Source: Wuchereria bancrofti (taxonomy: Eukaryota > Nematoda > Chromadorea > Rhabditida > Onchocercidae). From it: a DNA stretch of 64,000 bases. The stretch lies in NCBI GenBank assembly GCA_005281725.1, contig SSBO01000001.1, positions 6,122,399 through 6,186,398 on the forward strand, given 5' to 3'. Shown here in pieces: positions 50,901-64,000 of this stretch. The notes beneath the pieces were generated by a model. That model saw nothing but the letters and a program-made list of their open reading frames with translations. It was not told the DNA's origin and made no database searches. A program made the position numbers and the translations under genes. How positions within the stretch are numbered: the stretch's first letter is position 1; each line of letters opens with the position of its first letter.

Positions 50901-53900
50901 CAAAAAGATGACCTAAGCTGCAATGTATCATAGCATTTTTATATTTGTATGCTTTAAAATCTACAGATTATACAATAGAAACATTAATTTACAGCATGCG
51001 ATAAGTAATCCTCTTTAATTTTAAACAAATGACAATAGAAGTGATAGCTAATGTGGCTAATTTCCATAGTATTTTAAAGACTGATACTTTTGCTGCTAGC
51101 ATCTAACAACTACTGAAATTCGTTACAGAATACATTCTAGCAAGCAAGAAAATTTATATTGTGATAACGATGAAATTTCAGAAGTGTAGTTAATCATTTG
51201 CAGTTATTTGATATTAGTCAAAAAAACACGCGCTACTTTTTGGCAACATGCTAATTAAACTTTCAGTTTAACAAAATCAGAAAATAAAATACAAAATTAT
51301 CAAGTACAATCAAGTCAGAGGATGAGAGACCAGTAAGTAAACCATTACAAAGTTTAAAACTCGAGGAATCAAAGATTTTGAAATAAATATCAGCACATAT
51401 ATATTAAGTGCATAGATGCATAAATCAATGTCATAAATTTGCTTGAATGCTGTTGATATGGCGTACGAAGGTGGTTTAAGGAAAGAGAATAGTTAATTTA
51501 TTTTCTTTTTAGCGAAATCTGATTTTAGACAAAAATGTGTTTAGTTAAAAATTATGCCACTTGATTAATATTCAATATTTTAGAATACTAGTACAAAGAA
51601 GTTAAATATTTGAATATTTTGTTACTTTCTATAGAATTCCAACAATTTCATCGCATATTTTTAATTAAAAAGAAAAAGCTCTTTTTTTCAGCAACTAACA
51701 AACCACACCATAGAAATTGATATAACTACTGATACCAAAATTCTTAAGCATTTTCCATTATTTTTCCTCTAGTTACACTAACCTTTGTTTTACGCGTTTC
51801 ACTATACTCATTTTAGTTAAATTTCACTTGAATTTATATTAAATATGATAATAGTGATGGCAACAATAGTAGTAAAAATAGTAATTAAATTTCGAAGTGT
51901 AGGAGTACTCCGTGCAACCAATTGCAACTGATAAGAATCATCGAAAGAATAAATGTGGATACAAATCATTTATGTTTTTGAAAAAAATTTTATACAGTTC
52001 TTTGAAAAATGTAAGTCTGAGGTAAGAGATCAAGATCAAATTGACAACTCAGAGATATGTTGCAGTCTTATTTTTAATTCAAATGTAAGTTAATAATACT
52101 ACTCTTACAATCAAAACAGCGTAATAATAATTACTTTTAATTATCAATATCGTATATAGTACGATTATAAATGGCAATAAATAATCCTACAAAAGTTTGG
52201 ACAAAGATTTTTGAATCATTAACATATTAATGTCCAACACACTGACCACTGACTCAATGCCTAATACTTAATGATTATTACACTGCATTACTGTTATTAC
52301 TGCAAGAAGTAGGAGAGTTATAATATAATATAAATGACATTATTGGTTATAATTTATGGAAATCAGATTATAAGCAATGTCACTTCACGTTTGCTTGTGC
52401 ATTTTGCAGCTCTTTGGGAAATAATAATCCGCCATACAGTCAAATTGTGTTGTATTTGCTACCAACTTTCCCACAACTTCTACTATTATCTGTACTACTT
52501 TTTCTATTACTATTGTTATTGCTGCTTTGAAACGATAGTGTTGTTGATAATTTACAATGATAGATTTGTGTACATCCACAAGCTATAACTACCAAAACAA
52601 TTAATAGTCAAATTTATATCATTTCGAAGCAAATGACACTTTAGAAATAAATGTTCCATTTAATAAGTTTCACAGAATTGTTATCATTTTGTCGAAGTTA
52701 CTTAGCTAATTAATTTGAATAAATTGACAAATGCTAAGTACCCATAAAATCATTGGAAATTTAATTTGAGTTTAAATAATTGTCAAGAATTTACTTATAT
52801 AGTAGTAGGCTAAATGGAACAAGGCTTATGTGAAGTAAGCATTATTATGCAGGATTCACAATAAAATTTAATACTGATCAAAGTTTTGCGAGGTGCACAA
52901 AAATATATTGCCATAATGTTCAATAATTTTTCTCGATTTTAAGTCCAGCTAACTTTTGTTGGTTTCATGATTTCTACATTTATTCTGAACGCAATAATTT
53001 CCAACTTAGAATAAGATATGAAAAGGACGGTAGCACAGCTTCTATAAGATTCAGAATATGAAACTTCAGTATACAAATAAAGAAGTGAAATGAATTTATC
53101 AGAATAAAAACCGTATCATATTGGAATTTGCTTTTTGATAAAAGCTTAAATTTTCAATATTTAAACTGGTCTAATGACATTTTCTCAACTCTTCGTTATT
53201 TTAAGTTTAACTGACACTCGATTTAAATGAAGCAGACATTTGGTTACATTCATTTAACCACATGGAAAATTTTCATAATTTCCAAGAAAGTATATCATAA
53301 AGAAGCAGAACAACTTGTTTCTGAAGACTATTTTATTTGAAGAAGGTAAAAGTTCTCATTATGGCGCTGTTAGTGAGTGAAATAAAGTAGTATAATAGAT
53401 AAGACAATTATTGTTTGGTGAAGTGGTATAGCTAAGAAACAAAAAAAGGTCATAAAGGTGAATTTTAGTTTTAAATAGGAGATGAGGAGTATACACATTT
53501 AAGTGCATGCACACATTTCGCATGCTTGTGCAATAAATTATAAATAATTTATGGTGAGAAAAACTTGTATTTGATAAGCTGAAAGTTAAACTATGTCGTA
53601 AAACTCGCAAGTTCTCCTTATTGTTCATCATATTGGTATCTTCATTACAATTATTTTATCTTCAATATGATAACTAGTTGATTTGCATTAATAAGCAATT
53701 TTTATATCAATGTCCTTAACTGGAGCTCTACTTAAACAGTAAGTCACAGAAGTGAACCATGCAAGGAAAGAATTCGTTAGGTAGTCATTAGATGAAGCTG
53801 GTGCTCCCAGTTGACATTCGACCTAGTTGTCATTGCAGAAATTTGCAACTTTGAGCTTAAGCAAATATATGCATATATATATATATATAAAGGAAATATT

Positions 53901-55039
53901 TAGGATAAAGACTAACCGGTGGCGATTTTGACTGATTTGTTTGAGGGCGCAGAAATAATATATTCGATGGGAAGAGATTGGAAGGAATATGAGGATAGAA
54001 GAAAATAAGGGATGAGGCAAATGCATCGTTTAGTTGTCGTGAAGAGTAACTGAGGGTTGCAGTGGTTTAAAATAAAGCGCAGAGTGATGACTGCGCTTTG
54101 ATTAGGACCCAAAGGGCTTCTTCTTACCTTTCTAAATTAAAAATGCTTTCAACACAAATTACTTACTTAATGCCTTCACAAACACATGCACTCACACCTT
54201 TCCCCCATTCTAGCACTCCTTTTAATACCGTATAACTCTATACTCCATGCATACTTTACTTCTTCCTAATGTTTGTGAAAGGGCTAAGTACAGTGGAAAG
54301 ATTTAAAAAATTACAAGCCTTAAATCCATGAAATGAAGTAATGTGTGTTGTAAACAAGCAAATAATTTTAAATTATTGACATTGCTCGAATTTTGAAAAG
54401 TAAAGAAAGAAGAAGTCAAGGAGTGTTAAAGATTTAACAAGAAATGCAATGATATGATGTAACAATTTCAATTTATCAGACTTTTCAGAATAATAGGGGT
54501 GACAATGTTTATGTGGAATAAGAAAAGTAGACAGTTGAAGCTAATGGCAGTAAGTAGAAAAGAGACGCAGTTTAGATACTAATTAAGACAGTTAATGGTG
54601 TCATTTTTGTGGTATTAGAAAGGATGAATTCATTGATATACAGTGTTGAAGAAAGAAATCCAAAGAAGAAAAACGAGAAGAATCTAAAGGAAAGGAAGAA
54701 GTGGCCACAAGTAGGAAGAGTTGAGGCATTTTTTGGTTGGTAGAATTGGTCTGGTCGAATTGAGTCATAGTCTGTTTACTCATGTATGCATGCGTCTGTC
54801 CTTCTTGTCTGTGTCAGAGTGTATGGGTTGTGCCAACAATTGCAATGGCTATATTGATTGCACAAAAGTAAAATGGGTAAAGTACTTGGCTCTACACTTC
54901 TTTGCTTCTTCTTTAGATGACGCTTTCCTCTTTTTTAGGAAAACGGCCTAAGCCTAATGCTTATAGGAGTCTAAGGCGTTGTAGATCTAGGCCAAACAGC
55001 TGTGTCAAGAGCAAAAAGGAAACTTATGTACATAGCCCG
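44971..55039. other. Gene-poor stretch, exon-like fragments only
   Basis: No family recognised. At 44971-45072 a strong acceptor (ATCTTTCAG) is followed by 33 open codons beginning LCFFYIVTNLVAIKM and a stop, exon-like but unsupported. At 49933-50172 there is a 79-codon basic open frame (MRLTTSKQIRSTHKRLEDDL...) preceded by an acceptor-like CTTATAG; no known domain. About 48770-49050 is less AT-rich than its surroundings. An (AT)n run lies at about 53865-53889. Confidence 0.45.
53865..53889. repeat. (AT)n microsatellite
   Basis: Dinucleotide AT run with one GC interruption. Confidence 0.7.
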
Positions 55040-55078
55040 GTCCAATGCACCATCAAAGAAATTGATGGTGCATTGGAC
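55040..55078. repeat. Perfect 17-bp hairpin with 5-base loop
   Basis: GTCCAATGCACCATCAA (55040-55056) is followed by AGAAA and its exact reverse complement (55062-55078). The stem is richer in GC than the surroundings. It lies inside a 70-codon open frame (54917-55129). Function unknown: candidate structured RNA, inverted-repeat remnant or assembly fold-back. Confidence 0.7.
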
Positions 55079-58000
55079 TTTTCAAATCAAACTTTTCATT
55101 TTTCACCCAATCAAATTTTGCATTTCTAAATAACCTTCCACTTTTGCCTACATCGACTTGAAGATTAATTTAATCCGTCTTACTCTAGCTTCACTCTGAA
55201 GCTTACTTATTGCTAACATCATTACCTAATATTTTTTCTAACATATCTCAATGCATCACACTTTCGCTCGTATTATCTCCTTTATCAAAGAGTTACATAT
55301 GTAACGATGTTCAATTGAATAGAAAACTGTTCAACTTTCACATTTTTTACGACCATTTGTCATTTCTACCACTAGAAATTTAGTTTGGATGTTGGAATAC
55401 TTGAAAAATAACCTTTCCCAAACCAGTGTTCTAAAAAACTTTCACTAAAGGTCACTAATAATAGGAACAAATTAGAAAATGTAAGGCGGAAATATTTTTT
55501 AGAGGATATTGCAGGATATTTCCGAAATTACCAATGTTACTCAAACTAGCGAATCCATGGTAAATTTGGATTGTTGTACTGGAAGACGATCAAAACGTAG
55601 GCTATAGAAATTGGAAAATATACTGCACTACTGTTGAACAGTATGCAGTAATTCAAAAAATAGCACTGGCTCAATTAACAATATAGTAAAAGCTGTAATA
55701 ATGGTACTGGTATTATTGTACTATGCTAACAGCAGTCTTATCATTCCTAATGGTATCGTTTTCCTGTCGTTAACGGCATCATATCATTATTAACGGTATC
55801 GTCGTAGGTACAATAAATGGTAACAACCGTAATCGTGATTCCAACACCATCCCGAACAAAGCTACACTATCTGTTATCATTAGTTATCAACTCGCCATCA
55901 TTCTTCCGCATCTTTTATCAGTTTTCAACTCAAGCAACATACACATACACACACACGCATAGACACCCTTACGGAATTTAATATGCCGCTGTATACTCTT
56001 GATTGCGAATGTCATCTGTGTGCGCTTTGGGTACTTTTGTTTACTTTCGATAATAAAATTTTGAGCTGCTATGCACGTTGGGGCGGTGAAAAGTGTTTGA
56101 GATATAATTTATACCGAGAATCATTCTTTGGAATTTTACAATTTTAACAAATTGTATGCGGCCATTGTAATGAGAAGAGAATTAAGAATTCATTGAGGAA
56201 TTAGAGATCGAGAAAAAGAGACAAATTCAATTTAGCAGATTCCATCTTCGAGTGTATAATATTTAGGAAAATATCATCAGATAATTATCACTCCATTATT
56301 GTAGCACTTGATTTGAAATATTGCTTTGAGATATATCCATAGTGATAGCTTCAATTAAAAAATATATGTTGCATAATTTTGCAATTCTTAGATTAATCAT
56401 TATCGATTACAATGAGTGATGTATGCAATTATGCTTTTAGTTTATTTTAATTTTAGCATTTTCGTGATCTATTTTATAATAGAAAAATGACTACTGTAAA
56501 ATGCTATCATTGTATTTACAACTTTGATTCTGAATATGAGAATAAGTAGAATTTCGTAACAAATTAGCATCAGTTAACGAAGTCAAAGATTAAAAGAAGG
56601 CTACTTTCCTCTTCAAATTGACTTCAATCAAAAGTAATAATCTTTCTCACATCCTTTACGATAATTATCCGTGTCGAGAAATCAGTTATACTGACAGATG
56701 ACTTGGCAAAATAGGACTAATTTTTATAAAGTAATGGGAAAATTAAAAATTTTTGATCAGATGTAAGCGTTAAAAAGCATAATACTTTGTTTTAAATCGC
56801 AATTCACTCATGCTGACAAATTTATTTTTAGATAGAAATATATATTGGATGTTCAAGAATCACATAAATTACTTTCTCATAGTATATGATGCAATAAATA
56901 TCAGTTTCATATGTTCAATTAAGTCTATAACTATGGGATATTTTAAAATGGTTTAAGAAAAATTGGACGTAGAAAAAATACAGTGTTTCAAGTGGATACA
57001 TCGGTTAAAAAGATGCTTAACCTTAAAAAATGAGAAAAAAGTTCAGAAATACCTTGGTACAAAAATTGCAAAAATCAAAACAGATTCACATCTATTCGAT
57101 AAAAATGATTCATATGCTGATAAAAATTATATTTTTTACTTGAAGTAAAATTTCCGATGCATTTTACAATCAATAAGCTACTTGCTTGAAAACAAATCGA
57201 ATAAGCATAAACAACAAGTTTTTATTACAAACACTGCTTATCACCGAGGCTAATCTCTAATTTTACAGGTTGCTACTGAACAGAAAGATTATTTCATAGA
57301 TACTGAATTGAGATGAGTAAAATTTGTAATAAATTAGTGCATCATTCGTTCGTTAAAGTTGTTTAAGTCATTAAAATTTGATTCGCAATCCAAAACTGTA
57401 GTCAAAATGTCGTATAGCTTGTTGTGTAAGGAGGAAAAATTAAACAAAGCGACCCATCTTTCCATTTTTGACTGACTGAAAGAGAGATGGAAAAATGTTT
57501 TATTTTTTGCTCCTCCGAGATTTTGGTCTTCTCTTTTCTATAAATGTTGCTGGCAAGTGAAAAGGTAAAACCGTTATTTAACTTTTACAATGGAAAGCGG
57601 AGAAGAGAGAGCTTTTGTAATTTCACAATAAGCAAAAAGTGTGATTTTTAGTGATTCTCTTTTTGAAAAAAGTTATAACCAAAATACAAAAATCATGAAA
57701 TCATTATTACTTGCATGGGTAAAAAGTTGCTTCTAACTCTCCTGTTTTGCAATGCATTTTTCGTCTTCCTTCCTTTACTATAAAGCGATTCTATCACATC
57801 ACAAGCTGTCATCATGAAATATTATATTTTTTTTTATTACTATTACTATAACACAACGCACATGCATGCATATACACACATATATGTATTGGGATAGGTA
57901 TTGATGTTTGTACAGTTGAATTAAGATGATTAACTTGGCTTTTATTGCGAGACGCACACACTGATTGAGTTCTTCCCCTATAATTCATTTCTCGGAGCCA

Positions 58001-61000
58001 TAAAGCATACACATGGAACTTTGGAAGTCCAGTAAGCAAACATCAGCTTAGAATGCATGTGTAAGGCATGCAAGGTACACAAGTCATCATCATCATCACC
58101 ACCTTCTCTCTGGATGCTAAAAATCTTCTCCGCAAGTGTAGTACGAACCAGTATGATATAACATTTTTAATTCAGCAGTGTACAATTATAGCTTCTTAAA
58201 AAGCATTTATTTATAAATTTAATCGCATAAGATCACCTGTTGTCTGATATTGTTACTGATAACTATAAATGCGAAGAGTATAACCTGCTATTGTAACTTC
58301 TTCATCTCATAAAATGAATGATAAAACTAATTCTTTTACTCATTTTTCTTTCCTACATTAATCTTAATATGTATTACAATTCGGTGGCTGCACAAATCAC
58401 TTTGCGCCGATTCGTTCTGTTTTTAGCAAAGGGTTCACAGTGATGACCTTGTCCCTCGTTATGATGATTCTTTTTCAGATGCTTTCAATCTAAATTGCCT
58501 TACAGAATCCTTTGATGCTGCGTGACAAAGTAGTAATGTGACAAAGTTATCGACACTTCAATAGTTGAGAGTTCAACTATTACAACATGAAAAAAGTGGA
58601 GAAATATTTTGACTAAAAAGAGACTGAATACCTTTGCGTTACAGCTGATTCGGTGATAATGTGTGATGGGTTATCTTCCACTCTGCCGGCTTTTCTACAA
58701 TAGCTGTTCCACCACTGACTCACATCCTACCACCCGCAAACACACTCATTTCATACCGATTGAGAGCTGCACACTACTGCATCGGTTAGCTTTCGAAATA
58801 CTTTTTTGAAAGCTAATTTTGCATTAGCTAGCTATACAGTCTGATTTGTTGAAAGCAGTTTAAAGCGTCAGAGTTCCAAGTTATATATCAAGAAGTAAAT
58901 GCTAACAATGATTATTGTCACAGGTGTGCAACAAAAGACGAGTAAGTAACTTGTATTGGGAATAGCCTAAAGACCGAGACGATAACATAGCCGTGGTAAG
59001 TGAGAGCACAAATTACTTAGAGTTCTAATGCTTGTTCACACTCAATTCAGTTTAAAGTAAAAGAAAAAAAAAGTTTTCAAAGAGGTGATTTGGAAATTCA
59101 ATCAGTCTTACTGTCTATCCTAAGAGGTTTTTTTGAAACCAAAAAATAAGAAAGTGGAAGATTGATGAAAATTGAGTGAAATCGAAGTTTTAGCACCCAC
59201 CAGAGAGAATAATGAATAGTTTTCGGGAAGAAAAGAGGAAGAAAAAAGGTAGTAACATTGCTGCTATAACACTGATCCTCTCCACAATGTCTGTTTGTCT
59301 GTCTTTCCATTTCTTGTCCACCCATTTGGCGTGTATCAATGTCTTCTATATAATATACAAAAACTTCCTTAAAGTGAATAATTATTAATAAATAATGATA
59401 GTGGTTACACAAACAACAACAAAATGAGGCGCAGGATCTGCAGTTTTGTGAATAGAAACTAGTAAGATGAGTTAAGGAATCCAAAATTTAAGAACTTAAT
59501 TTCATTATTCTTCGATTCACGAACACTCCACAAAATTCACTCTTGACATAACAGTATGATTGGCGGAAGAAGTGCGTATCATTGAAGCTGGACGTAGAGG
59601 TGGTCGAAAGTGTAAAACAGATGTGTAAAATGTCATAAGAACTGTAATATGTCTGTAGAGTTTTTGAAATTAGACAAAGATGGTAGTTAACGATCTGGTA
59701 TTGCAGCACTGATAATAGAGTTTCAATATTGCCCACCAGAAACCTCTTTTTTAAAACTTTATGCAATTTTCACACAATACTTTACAATTCACAATAATAA
59801 TAATAGTTAATAGTTGTGCTTAACGAGATTAGGGACAGCTGAAATAGGCGACAAACATAATTTCATAGCATAACTTCAAAAAACGAACATTCTTGTGTGA
59901 ATGGATGTGAAAAGATTCTTGGAAGTTCTATTCACGAATTAAAAATATGGATGGGCAGAATGAATGCTTGTAGATTTCAATGATTATTATTGTCAACAAA
60001 TAGGGAGAAGTACTGCTTTTAATTTAATTTGGAAAGAAGAAGTAAGTGTCGAGAAATCTTATCTTCCTTGCCTTTCACTCTGCCTCACCTCAGTCATTTT
60101 AAGCAATGGCGTAGCGGTAAAAGTGAGTTATCATCAGTCAGTGTGTTAACTATTTGATTATGAAATGTTGCACAAATAGTTGATTTGTTGCACGAAATTA
60201 GGATTTTGCATGAAAAAGTTAAAATTGAAATAGTTAGATGAAAATATCTGCCGTAATAAAGAAAAGATTAGATCTTTGTTTTTTTTTTTGGAATATTTAT
60301 TTATATCTTTAAACCATTTATGTGTCTGTTAGTGATCACGAAAGACTTGAAATTAGCTAAAATTGAAATTCTCATCTATTTGTTGGAAATAAGAAGGAGT
60401 CAAAGATAACTGCCTGGGGAAGACGTTTTAATATATAACTAACAAATTTATGCCGATTTAAGAGAATTCGAAGTATTGCTCTAAAAGTTGGTAGCCTACT
60501 TTCAATAAAAAAAATGGTTAATTTGTATATATTCTTGGATTTAGTCATAAAAAAAGAACTTTTTTTAAAAAAAAGATTTTAGTGAATTTAAAAAAGAAAG
60601 AAATGAACAAAGGATAGTCTCTGAAATTGGTGTCTTCTCTCAGTTCCATACTATGTTTTTGCTATGTTCATCTAAAATGGGTAAAAAAGATAAAAATCGC
60701 GAAAATGGATGCGAAAAATCAGAGGACACGATAGGAAGAGGTGTATAAAATGTTTTCGAGGTTGAATACTTGACGTTTCTCCTGCAAAAGAGTGTTCGTT
60801 TTCTTCCTGTCTCTCCTCCTCCGAAACTTACTGAACTGTCCGTTACCATCTATCCGCTTTGGAGGTCGATGACGATGACACTTTTCTTTGCTCAAAAAGG
60901 TTTGCATAAATTGAGAAAAGAAAAGCGAAAAGGACTTTCGTAATGCAATAACAGCAATGTGAAAACCTTGTTAACTGGTATTAAATTTTTACCTGCATAA

Positions 61001-61205
61001 ACACTCGTACATTGTATGAATGCATTTTGACCCTTCTTTTTTCTGAATAATATTTGAATCGTGATACCTCAATAATTCTTTTCCTCTCGCTTTTCCATTG
61101 TCTAATCTAAAGCTTTTCAACAGCTTAATTATATCTTAATCCTTTTGCTTAGCCTTGTTTTCGAATTTAAATAAAATTCAAAGAGTCTTTGCTTCTCTGA
61201 TCTTC

Positions 61206-61284
<79 letters not shown>

Positions 61285-61312
61285 CATCTATCTATCTATC
61301 CATCTATCTATC
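61206..61312. repeat. (ATCT)n tetranucleotide microsatellite
   Basis: About 27 units of ATCT/CTAT with two CCAT-type interruptions near the 3' end. The open frame across it (repeated IYLS) is a by-product of the repeat. Confidence 0.97.
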
Positions 61313-61447
61313 GATATGCTTGATGCATTTCAATTACTTTAGAAATTTTCTCATTACACGGACTCATTTGAAGTTATATCCTGCTCGTTCCGGAAAATAC
61401 TATCGCAGTTTGCTAAATCTGTTTTATATCTCAAATCTGAGGACGAA

Positions 61448-61519
61448 ACTAAATAAAATACGATAAGTATTCTTATAAATACGATCCAAATTAAAATACA
61501 ATACTAAATAAAATACGAT
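61448..61519. repeat. 17-bp direct repeat pair
   Basis: ACTAAATAAAATACGAT at 61448-61464 and 61503-61519, identical, 55 bases apart. Confidence 0.8.
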
Positions 61520-62718
61520 GACTATGAGTATATCAATGAACTGGTAGTGAAAGGAGGGAAAGAGAGGGGAAAATAAATGACAGCATCTGTGCTCATCTTA
61601 GAAAGTATTCCTTTCTTTTTATCCGTAGTTCACACTAATCAAGCAACCCATCAAAAAACTTTGCTAAACTTTTCTCGAACTCAGCATCCACCTAGAATTG
61701 CAGTCTTCCTATTTTCATCCCAACCGAACTAATAAATTTTTCTAGAAAGTGCATATGTTTTAATATATTTAAATAAAAACTTGTGATGCTACTTGATCGC
61801 CATCCGATACATTTGACTGATCAGCTGATCATGAAATTTTGTTGCAGAAAGATTCATCGAGATAAGCGCATCATCTCTATACAGACAATGAACAGATAGG
61901 AAGCTGGAATTTTTTTTTGAGAAATTTTTGAAGAATGCCTAATTCAACCATAATTCTGTTCATATTTCTGCATTATACGAAATAAGATGAGTGAAAGATA
62001 GAAGATTATTTACCCAGGACAAATGAATTAATTCCTAAATTTAAAAAGCCTTATATTTAGCTGTCTTTAAAAATAATACCGAATTGTGTCTGATATCCTA
62101 AAAATATTAAAAAAAAGTTCCTTAATTTCTTATACACCTTTTAATAGATAGAAACTAGTGTGAAGTTATGCTGGTTTACTTATAATTACAATAATTCCAA
62201 CTTAGTGAAAAAAAAATTTTACGTGCGCGATTATTAATGTTATTTTATTTCCAATATTTCCTGTTAAAATATGCTTCTCAAAAGAAATTCACCTGACATT
62301 AAATGTATCATCTTTAATGTCTTCATACCACGTTTTGGTTTTCCCGAGCTCTCACTACGATACGCCAAAATTCGATGTTAATAGGAAAGATAGTTCAAAT
62401 AGTACCATGATGTGAAATCAACAACACTGATTGAAAACAGATCGTCAATAATGGATTTGACGTTATTATATGCCAGTTGAGTGTTATCATAAAAAATATA
62501 ATCATTGCTAATGTTGTTGTGTTCTCTTTATTGTTTCAAATAACTGTTTTGATTGACCATTTCATTAAATTGTTTTTTTGAATGAGGAATTGAGTCAAAA
62601 CTTGGTTCATATTATTGTTCTTCGCTCAATCCAATACAAATATTTACCAGGAAGAGAGAGTAAATCAAATGAACGGAAAGTAAATCACAAAAACTTATAA
62701 AATTCAATTTTCTATTAA

Positions 62719-62801
62719 TGCTGTTATTAGCGTTGTCGTTGTTGTTGCTGTTGTTGTTGTTATTGTTGTCGCTATGCTCGTATTTTTGTTGTTGTTGTTT
62801 C
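62719..62801. repeat. Imperfect (GTT)n trinucleotide tract
   Basis: Runs of GTT with interruptions (GTC, GCT, ATT) over about 80 bases. Confidence 0.8.
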
Positions 62802-64000
62802 TATCATTTCCTCCTCGCCTATTTGATTTTCAGCATTTGGGCAACCTTAGACTTATAGTTGCGAGTAATAATAATTGGTCATATCCATGGTTCTTTGCAA
62901 GTTGCTTTAATAGTTCTTATTCTCTTTCCTCCGTAGAAGGATTAGTGCCAACTTCGTTTTTGATTTCTTTGTTACCAAACAATCGTCTCATAAAGATTTC
63001 CCTTTTCATCTGAAAATAATTTATGAAAATTTGAGGGGAAGGCAATTATTAGAAACGAAATAGTACAATTTTATGAGATGTCTCGTGTAATTTTTTATCA
63101 AGACTGTTATCTGTCAATTTTTTCTTTCGTGCTATCAGTCTTATGTATTTTAGTTTTGGTGATGAAAGGCGAATGGTGAAGTTTGATTTAACAAGACGCT
63201 CAACATATTATTAATCGTGGTTATTTAAGAAACTTCGATATAAGGACTTTGCATGATTGCATTTCAGTAGCTGAAAATAGCTTGCTACACTGTGATGCAC
63301 CACTGGTTTTTCAGTTGATGGAGAATTGTTGAATCTGTCTTCTGAAACTGTGTCAGCAAGAATAGATAAAATGGATTTCGATTATCAAAGAGATTTACGA
63401 TATTTAGAAACTTGCTATCTTCCTTCATCCTTTACTTTAGAGCTGTGAGAATGAAAATGAACTAAGTTTTTCAATCGCAGTTCCGGACGAAAATTTTTTT
63501 ACCGATGATATCGAAACGCAAGAGCTCGTTTGATTGTGTTTCAAAGCCAAATAGAGCTCAACCAATGAATTCAACAACATCGAATCGTTTTCACATCTAC
63601 AAAGTTTCTCACGGTTTTGAATAATCAACTTTAAATTTCCTTGACTTTCCTCTCTTACTTCGTCACTTCAACTTTTTGATTTCACTTCATTCATTTTATT
63701 TTTAAACTCGAAATGGCTCAACGACTGAAAGGAAGGAAGAGAGAAGAGCTTTTAAAAAGGACTCTTTGAAATGGAAAATCACAGGAATACGAATCTTTCA
63801 CTAATTCATCATAAATACAGCAATTCTCAATGTAGTTGTAAGCCACCTAATTTTGCTATAATGGTTCCACTTCCAGTTCTTTTTGTTGCATTGATAAGGT
63901 TATTCAATACGGCGGAATTGGCTACTAAAATATTCTAACTTGTTGATGGAGCATTCTTCGTTCACAAGTGCAATATTGAATATCATTACGCTTGCATTAT

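Larger units (their letters stand above)
55079..64000. other. Gene-poor stretch to the right edge
   Basis: No gene recognised. Contents: exon-like minus-strand segments at 58724-58632 and 61025-60993, an ATCT microsatellite, a 17-bp direct repeat pair (61448-61464 and 61503-61519), and a GTT-rich tract. Remaining open frames look like chance in AT-rich DNA. Confidence 0.5.

Noticed and set aside
58786..58816. 9-bp inverted repeat TTAGCTTTC / GAAAGCTAA with 13-base loop
   Set aside because: Short stem in AT-rich DNA; expected by chance several times in a window this size.
59098..59484. 128-codon open frame on the - strand
   Set aside because: Longest frame in the gene-poor block, but Cys/His/Leu-biased as expected from AT-rich non-coding DNA, with no domain, splice context or conservation clue.
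61155..61466. 103-codon frame with repeated IYLS
   Set aside because: Direct translation of the ATCT microsatellite.
1..64000. tRNA genes and CRISPR arrays
   Set aside because: No B-box-like GGTTCGAANCC with a matching A-box or acceptor stem was seen, and no regularly spaced repeats with unique spacers; the genome is eukaryotic.

Overview
The window reads as nuclear DNA of a nematode, most likely a spirurid/filarial worm: it is strongly AT-rich, genes are broken into many short exons with short introns that mostly end in T-rich CAG/TAG acceptors, and the proteins most resemble Caenorhabditis orthologues (for example TAT-1). The species cannot be named from the sequence alone. All gene models were assembled by hand from splice sites, reading-frame continuity and remembered family motifs; no alignment was run.

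Layout. (1) 83-1297, + strand: last four exons of an EPAC-type cAMP-activated Rap GEF, entering from the left edge. (2) 3181-7621 (perhaps to 8089), - strand: the nuclear-envelope protein TMEM209. (3) 9064-10829, - strand: SPRING (SREBF pathway regulator, C12orf49). (4) 12286-23699, + strand: a complete P4-ATPase lipid flippase, orthologue of C. elegans tat-1/ATP8A. (5) 27701-35177, - strand: a 17-exon, about 1055-residue protein with an N-terminal BED zinc finger and a C-terminal hAT dimerisation domain, a domesticated hAT transposase acting probably as a DNA-binding regulator. (6) 35178-64000: about 29 kb with no recognisable full gene. It holds microsatellites, isolated exon-like segments, perfect CRE/bZIP sites and a 17-bp perfect hairpin. 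One segment (40810-40875, - strand) looks like an alternative first exon of the BED-hAT gene, so part of this region is probably its 5' regulatory domain.

Gene relations. SPRING and TMEM209 lie head-to-tail on the - strand and may form an operon-like pair. SPRING and tat-1 are divergent and share a 1.45-kb upstream region. EPAC/TMEM209 and tat-1/BED-hAT are convergent pairs. SPRING (sterol/SREBP processing) and TAT-1 (phosphatidylserine flipping) both concern membrane lipids, but a functional link is only suggestive.

The most unusual observations are the domesticated transposase with two interchangeable 66-nt first exons, a perfect 33-nt copy of a tat-1 exon end sitting in the wrong intron with working-looking splice sites (a possible poison exon), a similar exon-end copy inside the BED-hAT gene, an ideal ecdysone-type IR-1 element in a tat-1 intron, and several introns with AAG/GAG acceptors or a GC donor.
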